Shown: positions 1 to 6,500 of the stretch, one piece after another
How the letters are laid out: every line of letters starts with the position of its first letter
Numbering within the stretch: position 1 is the first letter of the stretch
Source: an uncultured Rhodospirillaceae bacterium
GTDB lineage: Bacteria; Pseudomonadota; Alphaproteobacteria; Rhodospirillales; UBA2165
NCBI GenBank assembly: GCA_913054205.1
Contig: CAJXJM010000107.1
Coordinates: 1-7,839 of the forward strand
DNA: 7,839 nucleotides
Reading direction: 5' to 3'
The notes under the pieces: model-generated
Databases searched by the model: none
Told to the model about the DNA's origin: nothing
The model's input: only the letters and a program-made list of their open reading frames with translations
Position numbers and translations under genes: made by a program

Positions 1-1081
1 CTGCCGCAACCAAATTAGTGATAAATCCCATCAGGGAGGCCGCTGTTCCGGCGGTGGTTGGGAAAGGCTGAAGAGCGAGCGCGTTTGTCTGAGGGAAAAC
101 CATTCCCAGCCCCATCACATAAACAGCCATTGGAAGGATTACCGCCAAAGGCTCACGGATTTCCATAACGGCCAACAAAGCCATAACCACACCGCCCAAC
201 AAGGCAAACAGCACGCCAATGGCAATGAGGCGATGCTGGCCGATTTTTAGGATAATGCGGCCACTGACAAATGTCGCTATGAGGAAAAAGAACGCGACCA
301 CAGAAAATAAAACACCATAGGATTCTGCGCTGACTCCAAAGGCTCCGCGCAGCACCGTCGTCGATGTCGCTAAGAAAGCGGCAAATCCCGCCATAACGCA
401 TGAGCTACACATTACATATTTCAAAAACACCGGATGCCGGAGAGTCTCCAGCCACGTGATTAGGAGATAGCTCGGTCTGAGGGCTCTCGGATTTAATTCT
501 CGAATGGTTTCCTTGCAAAACACCGCAAACAGCACAAACACGATGCTGCCGAAAATAACCATTGTCCAAAATAACCATTGCCAAGGAAAATGTTCTGCCA
601 ATTGGCCGCCGAGGACTGGAAATATAACCGTTGAGATCGCCGTCACAAATAATATATCTGCCATCATTTTGCCGAGACGTTCGCGCTCAAATAAATCTCG
701 CGCTACCGAGGCCGCCAAAATGCGCCCGCTTGAAATCGCGATACCTTGGATAAATCGCCAAAAAATTAAATGTTCGATTGTAGGTGAGAGGCCGGAGGCA
801 AAGGCAGAGCCGGTAAAAATAAAAAGTGTGATCAATATCGCTGGCTTTCGCCCCAAACGATCAGAGAGCGGGCCTAAGACAAGTTGGCCAAAAGCATTGC
901 CAAGCATCAGCGTCGAAATTGAAGCGATTACTCGGTTGTTTGTGGTATTTAGCGCTTCGGCGATATTGGGTACGCCCGCCAGAAACATATCGATGCCGAT
1001 TGGCCCGAACATGTTCAGGCACCCCAACATGATGGTTATGAATATGAGAGCCTTGCCGACGGGTATATATTTATCCGACAA
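1..1081 (-). CDS. Bcr/CflA-family MFS drug-efflux transporter, 3' end outside window
   Basis: This minus-strand frame is open for about 360 codons and runs off the left edge, so roughly the last 40 residues of a typical 400-residue family member are missing. The protein is strongly hydrophobic, as expected for a 12-helix inner-membrane proton antiporter. The loop after helix 1 has the Bcr-type pattern DMFLAGVPNIAEAL (about residues 31-44). MFS motif A follows as GPLSDRLGRKP (70-80), and then a motif-B-like stretch, RFIQGIAISSGR with ASVARD. Family members export drugs such as bicyclomycin or sulfonamides, or sometimes amino acids; the substrate here is unknown. The frame has an upstream stop at 1103-1105. 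The first usable start is TTG at 1081, giving MSDKYIPVGK before helix 1. The first ATG (1030) would cut into helix 1. The ribosome-binding site before TTG is weak (AAAGAA). The small-peptide terminator at 1131-1158 separates this gene from its upstream neighbour. Confidence 0.9.
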   Translation of the reverse strand, partial: MSDKYIPVGKALIFITIMLGCLNMFGPIGIDMFLAGVPNIAEALNTTNNRVIASISTLMLGNAFGQLVLGPLSDRLGRKPAILITLFIFTGSAFASGLSPTIEHLIFWRFIQGIAISSGRILAASVARDLFERERLGKMMADILFVTAISTVIFPVLGGQLAEHFPWQWLFWTMVIFGSIVFVLFAVFCKETIRELNPRALRPSYLLITWLETLRHPVFLKYVMCSSCVMAGFAAFLATSTTVLRGAFGVSAESYGVLFSVVAFFFLIATFVSGRIILKIGQHRLIAIGVLFALLGGVVMALLAVMEIREPLAVILPMAVYVMGLGMVFPQTNALALQPFPTTAGTAASLMGFITNLVAA

Positions 1082-1130
1082 AGTGATTTCTTTATAATTT
1101 TTTTAAATCAGCTTTTGTTTGAGCAGCCAT

Positions 1131-1158
1131 ATAAAAAGGCCGGTGACGGGAGTCACCG
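1131..1158 (-). terminator. Intrinsic terminator of the small exported-peptide gene
   Basis: Read on the minus strand, a perfect 7-bp stem (CGGTGAC and GTCACCG, 1141-1147 with 1152-1158) encloses a 4-base loop and is followed by GGCC and then TTTTTATAT. It lies 26 bases after the stop codon of the 80-residue peptide gene. It should end that transcript before the MFS gene, which therefore probably has its own weak promoter in the A/T-rich 1082-1130 stretch. Confidence 0.8.
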
Positions 1159-1183
1159 ACATTTTACCTAAATAATTAGCCGG

Positions 1184-1426
1184 TTATTTGCTGACTTGAT
1201 CAACACCCGCGCCAGCTACTATCGTACCACCACAAATAAGAAGCGCCGGTGGGAAAAAGGCTATGGCGACACCGCAGGCTGCGATACCGACGGTTGATCC
1301 TGGATTTTCCTTGACCAGTGTAACGGCTTTGTCTGTCACCGATTTTTCCATTTTTTCCGCCGCAAAGAGTGTGGAGGGGGCAACAAATACAAATGTCATA
1401 AATAACATCAACAGGAAGGTGCGCAT
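1184..1426 (-). CDS. Small exported or membrane-anchored glycine-rich peptide, unknown function
   Basis: This is an 80-residue protein not assigned to any family. Residues 1-22 (MRTFLLMLFMTFVFVAPSTL...) are a hydrophobic signal peptide with a likely cut after LFA22, giving a mature chain of about 58 residues that begins AEKMEKS. The mature part has a short charged helix (about 23-42, TDKAVTLVKEN) and then a Gly/Ala/Ile-rich hydrophobic segment (46-75) containing two cysteines and FFPP, which could span the membrane. The start is ATG at 1426, chosen because GGAG lies 7 bases upstream. A longer ATG reading from 1468 would put 14 polar residues ahead of the signal peptide and has no better binding site. 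The gene is 98 bases downstream of the TetR gene but has its own promoter candidate and terminator, so it is probably a separate unit. It might be a stress or envelope peptide, but nothing here proves a role. Confidence 0.72.
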   Translation of the reverse strand: MRTFLLMLFMTFVFVAPSTLFAAEKMEKSVTDKAVTLVKENPGSTVGIAACGVAIAFFPPALLICGGTIVAGAGVDQVSK

Positions 1427-1481
1427 TTTTAATCTCCATTTTAGCCTGTGAAAATTCAACCCAATCAATTCAGTGACGCAT

Positions 1482-1511
1482 ACTATACGGCGAAATTAGG
1501 AGGTTCGCCAA
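1482..1511 (-). promoter_or_regulatory. Candidate sigma-70 promoter of the small exported-peptide gene
   Basis: On the minus strand TTGGCG (1506-1511) and TATAGT (1482-1487) are separated by 18 bases and match the -35 and -10 consensus at 4 and 5 of 6 positions. Transcription would start near 1475 and give a leader of about 50 bases. An inverted repeat, GGCGAA and TTCGCC (1489-1494 with 1504-1509), lies in the spacer and overlaps the -35 box. That is where a repressor could bind. Confidence 0.45.
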
Positions 1512-1524
1512 GTCTTGTATGCGA

Positions 1525-2148
1525 TTACGTGTTTCTTATCGTCGCCCCGAGTAAAAAATTATCGGCGATGGAGGCGGCTATTGTATCTATATCGTATCCG
1601 TGGGGATCATTGATCCAGAAAATCGACATATTGCACTGCGATATCAGAAGAAGCATCGATAAATGGCAATCGAGTGATTTTTTATAGATTTTTTCAGCGA
1701 CCCCATCGGTCAGAACTTTTTCAAACAGAGCGTTATATTCAGTGATCATTTTGCTGAGCTTTTTACGGCGACCGATCGGTAAATATCTTAACTCACCGAT
1801 AAAGGTGCGGAAATAATTCGGAATCGTCTTAATCGGCTGTATATGGTTTAAAATGGCCTCTCGTAATTTATCATCGGTGGATTTAGGGCTCCTGACTATG
1901 GCTTGAAGCCGCTCGACATAACCCTTGGTACTTTTCAGGCACACCGTCTCGAGAGCTTCATCTTTTGATTTAAAGTAATAGTAAAGGCTGCTTTGCGCGA
2001 TGCCGAGTTTGGCCGCAATGTCACCCGTTGAGGCGCCGTGATAGCCTTTTTCAGCAAACACTGAAGCCGCGGCATCGATGACTTCAGTTTGTCGTCGTTC
2101 ATACTTTTCTTTTTTTCTTGCCTGCTTTGTCAGGTGGCCATCGGGCAT
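1525..2148 (-). CDS. TetR/AcrR-family transcriptional regulator
   Basis: This 207-residue DNA-binding regulator has the usual TetR length. Residues 20-65 form the N-terminal helix-turn-helix domain: VIDAAASVFAEKGYHGAS, then TGDIAAKLGIAQSSLYYYFKSKDEAL, with the classic recognition helix and YYYF-K-K-D/E-AL ending. The rest is the variable all-helical ligand-binding and dimerisation part, including a YFRTFIGEL segment. I chose ATG at 2148, with GGA 8 bases upstream; GTG at 2151 would add one residue. It starts 13 bases after the acyl-CoA ligase stop and reads the same way, so it is the last gene of that operon. TetR proteins beside acyl-CoA ligases often sense acyl-CoA esters (known for the family). 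By inference this one represses its own operon, with the palindrome at 5122-5147 as target. Its ligand is unknown. Confidence 0.93.
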   Translation of the reverse strand: MPDGHLTKQARKKEKYERRQTEVIDAAASVFAEKGYHGASTGDIAAKLGIAQSSLYYYFKSKDEALETVCLKSTKGYVERLQAIVRSPKSTDDKLREAILNHIQPIKTIPNYFRTFIGELRYLPIGRRKKLSKMITEYNALFEKVLTDGVAEKIYKKSLDCHLSMLLLISQCNMSIFWINDPHGYDIDTIAASIADNFLLGATIRNT

Positions 2149-2161
2149 CACATTTGTCCGC

Positions 2162-4105
2162 TTATAGCTTCTCGATCAGTCTGCGTTTGATGACTTTTCG
2201 TGTTGGTGTTAACGGCATTTCATCAATGATTTCAAGGCGTTCCGGCCATTTATTTTTGGATATTTTTTTGTCATCTAATAGTGAGCAGAGTTCATCGAGG
2301 GTGACCTTTTCTTCGCCGAGAAGGGTGACAAAACAGCAAGCTTTCTCACCCAATACAGGATCCGGCATCGGCACCATTGCAGCTTGCTCGACTTTCGGAT
2401 GTTGGATGATTAAATCTTCAATATCGGCTGGATTGAACTTAACGCCGCCGCGGCTGATGACATCTTTGGTTCGTCCGGTAAGTGTCAAATTGCCATCATC
2501 GTCGATGATCGCGAGGTCGCCGGATTTGAACCAACCATCTTCGGTAAATGCATCAGCATTTGCTTCGGGGTTATCGAGATAGCCTGGGAAGACAGAGCTG
2601 CCTCGCACCTGTAGATCGCCTTCGGTGCCGGCTGGTAACGGCGCACCGTCTTCGCCAGACACAATACGCACCTCATTGCCCGGCGCGGCGGGCCCGGCGG
2701 AGCGAAGCGGGATGTCTTCGGCGCCATCATCCCGGCAATAAGTCGCACCGGCGGTTTCTGTCATGCCCCAGAGCTGACCAATTTTCGTCCCCGGTATATT
2801 GGATCGATAGGTTTCCAACAATTGCGGCGGACAGGCGGAACCTGAAAACATGGAAAACCGAACAGAGGAGAAATCATGTGCCTCCATGAGGCCGGCATTG
2901 ATCATCGAGGCGGCGTGAGGCGGACCTAAAAACACCGTGGTTGCTTTTGTCTCTTCGATCGTCCTCGCGAGGTCCGGTGGTGAGAACGCAGGCAAGAGAA
3001 TATTCGTTGCACCGGCGCAGAGCGCGACATGAAAATTATAAAGTCCATAGAGGTGACTGAACGGTGCCGCGGAAATATTCCGGTCCGATGCCGTCATGTG
3101 AAACTCCGGCACGCTGAGCCGGGCATTGCCGATCATGTTCTGATAGGTCAATGGAACGCCTTTTGGGTTAGAGGTCGTGCCAGAGGTATAGAGCAATAAA
3201 AATGGATCAGAGCCAACCGGTGGATTGCCGATGTTCGGCTCGCCCTCGATTTTCAAACTTTCAAGCGCCACAGCTCCCTCGGAAGCGTTATTGCCAATGG
3301 TGATGACATGCTCGAGTGAGCCGAGTTTCTCTTTCATGCCAAGCATGACGTCGGCCGTTGGAAATTCTTTAAAGGCCGGCAGACAAATGACGGCGCGGGC
3401 CTTGGAATGGCCAAGCAGAAATTCAATATCGGCATCCCGATAGGGCATATGGATGGTTTGCATGACGCCGCCAAAAGCGGTGATGGCAAAATAGCTGACA
3501 ATGAAATCCAAAATGTTGGGCAGCTGAACCGCAACAATATCGCTTTTTCCCAAACCAAGTTCCATCAGGCCGATGGTCAATTGATCAACTTGAGTTTTAA
3601 ATTCTTTGTAAGTGAGGTCGCCGCCCGGATGAATGATCGCTGTTGCATCCGGCGTGTTAATGGCGTGTTCCAAGAGATAGCCGTTCAGCGTTTCATTGAT
3701 CCAATAGCCTTTCTCAATATAACGCTGGGCGAGTTCCGGATTAAAATTAAGGGCTTCCCTGATCATCATTGCTTCCTTTCGAATGTGCAGCCTTTCTACC
3801 GGGTTGCTATATTCTTCTTTTTTCCATCTTTTGCCGCCGCCAAGATGAAAAATCCGCCGGTGCTGATCAATTTTATGGTGTTTGCGTTCGGTAAAGACGC
3901 GGACAACGCTAACCTGCTCCGGTAGCAATCCAATCCGTTCGGCAATCTCTTCGTCGGTTAATCCGGTTTCGGCCCTGGCAGCCTCGATGGCTTCAAAATC
4001 CAACAGTCGGACGGCGTCGCCGCGCCGTGTCTGTTTGTTGAGGCTGAGCTTGAAGACCGTCTCGCCGTAGGTGTCGATCATTTGCTGCGTGACGCCGTAA
4101 GCCAT
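2162..4105 (-). CDS. Class I adenylate-forming acyl-CoA ligase with N-terminal helix-turn-helix-like extension
   Basis: This 647-residue enzyme should activate a carboxylic acid with ATP and then transfer the acyl group to CoA. Motifs seen: the P-loop YTSGTTSNPKG (306-316), QLWGMTETAG (A5, 444-453), WFKSGD (525-530, with the ribose-binding Asp at 530), GRTKDVISRGG (hinge, 544-554) and PLTPTRKVIK (631-640, with candidate catalytic Lys637). The catalytic domain begins near residue 120, so about 110 residues are extra compared with a usual 520-550-residue ligase. Within them LTDEEIAERIGLLPEQVSVVRVF (49-71) looks like a helix-turn-helix, followed by a basic stretch. The start is ATG at 4105, preceded by AAAGGGGGATAAT and only 1 base after the stop of the iron-sulfur gene. 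A reading from 4288 is open but overlaps that gene by 61 codons. Substrate class is unresolved; fatty, alicyclic and aromatic acid ligases look alike at this level. Confidence 0.92.
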   Translation of the reverse strand: MAYGVTQQMIDTYGETVFKLSLNKQTRRGDAVRLLDFEAIEAARAETGLTDEEIAERIGLLPEQVSVVRVFTERKHHKIDQHRRIFHLGGGKRWKKEEYSNPVERLHIRKEAMMIREALNFNPELAQRYIEKGYWINETLNGYLLEHAINTPDATAIIHPGGDLTYKEFKTQVDQLTIGLMELGLGKSDIVAVQLPNILDFIVSYFAITAFGGVMQTIHMPYRDADIEFLLGHSKARAVICLPAFKEFPTADVMLGMKEKLGSLEHVITIGNNASEGAVALESLKIEGEPNIGNPPVGSDPFLLLYTSGTTSNPKGVPLTYQNMIGNARLSVPEFHMTASDRNISAAPFSHLYGLYNFHVALCAGATNILLPAFSPPDLARTIEETKATTVFLGPPHAASMINAGLMEAHDFSSVRFSMFSGSACPPQLLETYRSNIPGTKIGQLWGMTETAGATYCRDDGAEDIPLRSAGPAAPGNEVRIVSGEDGAPLPAGTEGDLQVRGSSVFPGYLDNPEANADAFTEDGWFKSGDLAIIDDDGNLTLTGRTKDVISRGGVKFNPADIEDLIIQHPKVEQAAMVPMPDPVLGEKACCFVTLLGEEKVTLDELCSLLDDKKISKNKWPERLEIIDEMPLTPTRKVIKRRLIEKL

Positions 4106-4106
4106 A

Positions 4107-5072
4107 TTATCCCCCTTTAACGCCATTTTGTTCAGCTTCGTGTTCAACACGAGCCGCGGCTTCAGCTTCGACAACTTTTTGCCGCATGCCGGCGCCGCGG
4201 GCGACCGGGTTAGCCATTGGCGCTGTCTGAGTGATCGGACAGACGCGCATGCATTCGTAACATAGCGACAGTAATTCACCGGCGCCAATCGACAGCTTGT
4301 ACCAGATCACCTGATTTTCAGGCCCGTGCAAAGCCATGCCGCGCTCAATCGGGTCCTTGGCATCTAGCGTGTCGAGGAGAACGCTCGGGATCGCCTCATA
4401 TTGTTGAGACATCTCGGCGCAGGCATGAGCATCGAAATTCATTTCTTCGACTTTGCCGTCCTCGCCGATAGAACCGCTTAGACATTCGACCGGACAAAAA
4501 CGCATGCAGGGTGTTTGGCCGGATTGCTCGTAGAGTGTGACACAAGACGGATGCGGGCAGGGGTTATCGGCCATCGGCTCGTCTGGCGGCAATTCCATTT
4601 CGGTAAAGACAGAGGCGTAATACATCATGCCAAATTCGGGATGCAGCAAGATATCGCCCGCCATCGAGCGCGCGCCAATACCGGCGACTTCGGCATGCAG
4701 TTTGAGGCTTTGCATGGGGACCCGCGCGCCTTTTTCCGGGTTCATGTCCGGCGGCACAAAAATCGAACGATAGCCAAATTTTGCCTCGATATAAAAAGCG
4801 AGACCGTAGGCAATGCGATAAGCCATTGTTTCGGTGTCGCCGATATAGGCGAGCGTTTTGGCATCAGCAGCCCAAGAACCACGGGTGCCCCCGCCAACGC
4901 CAACGCATAACACTGATTTTGTTTTGGGGAGCATCGACAGAGGCCCACAGCCCGGCGGCGCAATGCGTTCCAAGGTTTCGACATTGGCCAAGCCAAACGC
5001 TAACGCGCCTTTCTTTTTGACGTAGCTTTCGCAGGCCTTTTTCACCTCTTCGGGATTAAATTCTTCTGCCAT
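4107..5072 (-). CDS. QueG/reductive-dehalogenase-like 4Fe-4S protein
   Basis: This 321-residue cytoplasmic protein has the layout of epoxyqueuosine reductase and reductive dehalogenases. An N-terminal domain (about 1-165) contains KGALAFGLANVETLERI, SVLCVGV (53-59) and the GIGARSMAGDILLHPEFG block (131-148) that corresponds to the GLGWIGKN...P.FG region of QueG. A ferredoxin-like part follows with nine cysteines: C172, C177, C189, C193, C197, C218, C271, C274 and C278. CYECMRVCP (271-279) is a classic cluster motif. C218 sits where QueG has the isolated Cys of its second cluster. Family members bind two 4Fe-4S clusters and often cobalamin. A true QueG function is unlikely, because this gene sits with a ligase and TetR gene and the first motif spacing is unusual. 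There is no signal peptide. The start is ATG at 5072, with GGGAGAAGG upstream. It is the first gene of the operon and its stop is 1 base from the ligase start. Confidence 0.85.
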   Translation of the reverse strand: MAEEFNPEEVKKACESYVKKKGALAFGLANVETLERIAPPGCGPLSMLPKTKSVLCVGVGGGTRGSWAADAKTLAYIGDTETMAYRIAYGLAFYIEAKFGYRSIFVPPDMNPEKGARVPMQSLKLHAEVAGIGARSMAGDILLHPEFGMMYYASVFTEMELPPDEPMADNPCPHPSCVTLYEQSGQTPCMRFCPVECLSGSIGEDGKVEEMNFDAHACAEMSQQYEAIPSVLLDTLDAKDPIERGMALHGPENQVIWYKLSIGAGELLSLCYECMRVCPITQTAPMANPVARGAGMRQKVVEAEAAARVEHEAEQNGVKGG

Positions 5073-5121
5073 CGCCTTCTCCCTGTTAATTGCTGGTTTC
5101 CAGAATAAGCGTGTTTGGATA

Positions 5122-5147
5122 ATTTTTCAATAGGTCTATCGAAAAAT
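5122..5147. promoter_or_regulatory. 26-bp near-perfect palindrome, candidate TetR operator
   Basis: The two 12-base arms, ATTTTTCAATAG and CTATCGAAAAAT, flank the dinucleotide GT and pair at 11 of 12 positions; the only mismatch is A5129 with C5140. It begins 50 bases upstream of the start codon of the iron-sulfur gene, where the operon promoter should lie. Its length and symmetry suit a dimeric TetR protein, and the operon encodes one. The link is inference; no binding data exist. Confidence 0.55.
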
Positions 5148-5330
5148 AAAACAAAGTGCATCTTTGGCATCTTCCGAATCTACAAAACCCCAATATCTGA
5201 CAACGCCGGAATCAATGTCCAGAACCATCAAGAAGATGGAATCTGATGGCGTTGCCAAATTCGCTGTCCGCACAGTTCATATTCCGGAGATTGAACCACA
5301 GCCTTTTGTCTAGCTATCTTCAGCTTAATC

Positions 5331-5358
5331 TTGAAAATTGGGGAGTCGTCCCCATATT
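5331..5358 (+). promoter_or_regulatory. Candidate promoter with spacer palindrome for the solute-binding-protein gene
   Basis: TTGAAA (5331-5336) matches the -35 box at 5 of 6 positions. CATATT (5353-5358) is a 4-of-6 match to the -10 box, 16 bases further on. The spacer holds a perfect inverted repeat, TGGGGA and TCCCCA, around GTCG (5339-5354). A palindrome in this position is typical of repressor control, or it could form a short hairpin in other transcripts. The promoter lies about 60 bases before the GTG start at 5422. Confidence 0.35.
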
Positions 5359-5421
5359 GGTTTAAACAACAGGGCATCGCCTATGTGTGACGCCCAGCTG
5401 AAAAAAATTGGATAAAGCCCC

Positions 5422-6186
5422 GTGATAAAAGCAATTTTAGTCAGAACCATCTTTATTATTTCCTTCTCTTCGATCTTTTTCATTGCGCCTTCCCAACAGG
5501 CGTGGGCGGAGATAGAACTAAAAGATCTCCAATTCATTACTGAGGAAAACCCGCCATCTAATTTTAAGAAAAACGGAAAAATTAGTGGCATTGCCCCCGA
5601 ATTATTGTCTCTCATTTGGCAGGAACTTGGACAGAAAAATCTTTCAATCGAAATTTTGCCGTGGGCGCGCGGATATCTCTACCTTCAGACCAAGCCCGGC
5701 ACCGTATTATTCAGTACAACGAAGACTGAAAAAAGAGATGCCCTAGGATTCAAATGGGCGGGGCCTATTAAAACAAATAAAGTTGTTCTTCTCGCCCGAC
5801 GCGCTTCGAAAATCCGAATTAAAACGATTGAAGATGCAAGAAATTATCGCATCGGTTCGATTATTAAAGATATCGGCGAGCATCTTTTACTTAACGCAGG
5901 AGTCCCTAAAACTGAGCTGCTACGCGTCAGTTCCATGAAGCCGTTGGTTCGGATGCTAAAACGAGATCGCATTCAATTGGCAGCCAAGGGCTGGGACAAT
6001 TTAATGGGCGCGTTAAAGGATGAAAACTACAATTTAGATGAATTTGAAGTGGCCTATGTATTAAAAAATAGTCATCAGTATTTTGCCTTTAATAAGGAAA
6101 TACCAGACCATATTGTCGCTCAATTTCAAAAAGCAATCGACAAACTCAAAACACGGCACCTGGCCATTCTCGCAAAATTTCTTTGA
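5422..6186 (+). CDS. Exported solute-binding-like protein, SBP_bac_3 / PAAT type
   Basis: This 254-residue protein has a signal peptide (1-29: MIKAILVR, a hydrophobic core IFIISFSSIFFIAP, and a cut after AWA). The mature chain begins EIELKDLQFITEENPPSNF, the usual opening of family 3 periplasmic amino-acid-binding proteins. GKISGIAPELLSLIWQEL (53-70) follows as the first ligand-pocket region, and then IEILPWARGYLYLQ, RDALGFKWAGPI and the second-lobe stretch RNYRIGSIIKDIGEHLLL. The overall length fits the family. The start is GTG at 5422, supported by the signal peptide and a modest GGATAA site 9 bases upstream. No permease or ATPase gene is adjacent, so it may be a solo binding protein serving another transporter or a sensor partner. 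This subgroup, common in proteobacteria, is poorly characterised, and its ligand cannot be read from the sequence. Confidence 0.85.
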   Translation: MIKAILVRTIFIISFSSIFFIAPSQQAWAEIELKDLQFITEENPPSNFKKNGKISGIAPELLSLIWQELGQKNLSIEILPWARGYLYLQTKPGTVLFSTTKTEKRDALGFKWAGPIKTNKVVLLARRASKIRIKTIEDARNYRIGSIIKDIGEHLLLNAGVPKTELLRVSSMKPLVRMLKRDRIQLAAKGWDNLMGALKDENYNLDEFEVAYVLKNSHQYFAFNKEIPDHIVAQFQKAIDKLKTRHLAILAKFL

Positions 6187-6241
6187 GTTGGTTCCGCGAC
6201 GCTGGCCTTAGATTAAGGGACCATGAGTCTGGCAAGGTCAA

Positions 6242-6484
6242 GTGCGCTCCACCGCCGAAAGTCTCGGTACGCAAGCGAGTGCGCTTTCCATTCGCGAAGA
6301 ATTTAATGACAAGCTGATAAACGCGCTTGAAGAAGGCGAAGCGAAATTGCTCGAAACCGATTTAAACGAAGAAGCCGCGAAGGCTCTGTCGCTTCAAACC
6401 CGGTCTCAATTGTCCGTTGCTGCGCTAAATATTGCCGCTCAATCCGAGCGGTCGATATTACAACTGTTCTGGCAGACCCTCTGA
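6242..6484 (+). pseudogene. Orphan C-terminal fragment of flagellin
   Basis: The 80-codon frame reads VRSTAESLGTQASALSIR, then a DKLINALEEGEAKL segment, DLNEEAAKALSLQTRSQL, and ends in SERSILQLFWQTL. This is the flagellin C-terminal D0/D1 helix region, which normally ends in a pattern like SVLRLF. The N-terminal helix and the variable middle of a flagellin (usually 270 residues or more) are absent. The frame upstream meets TGA at 6224 and TAG at 6209, and no flagellin start is visible between this fragment and the solute-binding gene. The resemblance extends only a few codons further upstream, to about 6230. It is most likely the 3' remnant of a lost or rearranged flagellin gene. It has no internal stop, and GTG at 6242 with AAGG 4 bases upstream could in principle allow expression as a small protein. 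A lone C-terminal helix could not polymerise alone, but might bind a flagellin chaperone. Confidence 0.65.
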
Positions 6485-6500
6485 AATTCAGTCTCTTGCC

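Larger units (their letters stand above)
5073..5421. other. 349-base divergent intergenic region
   Basis: This stretch separates the minus-strand operon from the plus-strand solute-binding-protein gene. It contains the ribosome-binding site of the iron-sulfur gene next to 5072, the 26-bp palindrome at 5122-5147, and a candidate plus-strand promoter with a palindromic spacer at 5331-5358. A 32-codon open frame at 5215-5313 has no convincing ribosome-binding site and no recognised similarity. I see no RNA gene and no clear terminator here. Confidence 0.6.

Noticed and set aside
504..1097. Plus-strand open frame of 197 codons
   Set aside because: It lies antisense to the MFS gene. Its translation is rich in Asn, Ser, Arg and Pro with no domain pattern, whereas the minus strand gives clear MFS motifs.
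2118..2582. Plus-strand open frame of 154 codons antisense to the ligase
   Set aside because: It is a Ser/Arg-rich shadow of the GC-skewed codon pattern of the real gene, with no domain or ribosome-binding site.
3407..3925. Plus-strand open frame of 172 codons antisense to the ligase
   Set aside because: It is a shadow frame of the ligase gene and has no recognisable family.
4106..4288. 61-codon N-terminal extension of the acyl-CoA ligase frame
   Set aside because: It overlaps the 3' part of the iron-sulfur gene in another frame, is low in recognisable pattern, and a strong ribosome-binding site precedes the ATG at 4105.
4515..4910. Plus-strand open frame of 131 codons antisense to the Fe-S gene
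   Set aside because: It mirrors the Fe-S protein coding strand and shows no motif of its own.
5215..5313. Small plus-strand frame of 32 codons starting MSRTIKKMES
   Set aside because: The ribosome-binding site is poor and too close (GGAA with 3 bases), there is no recognised family, and the length is within chance expectation. A degraded gene tail remains possible.
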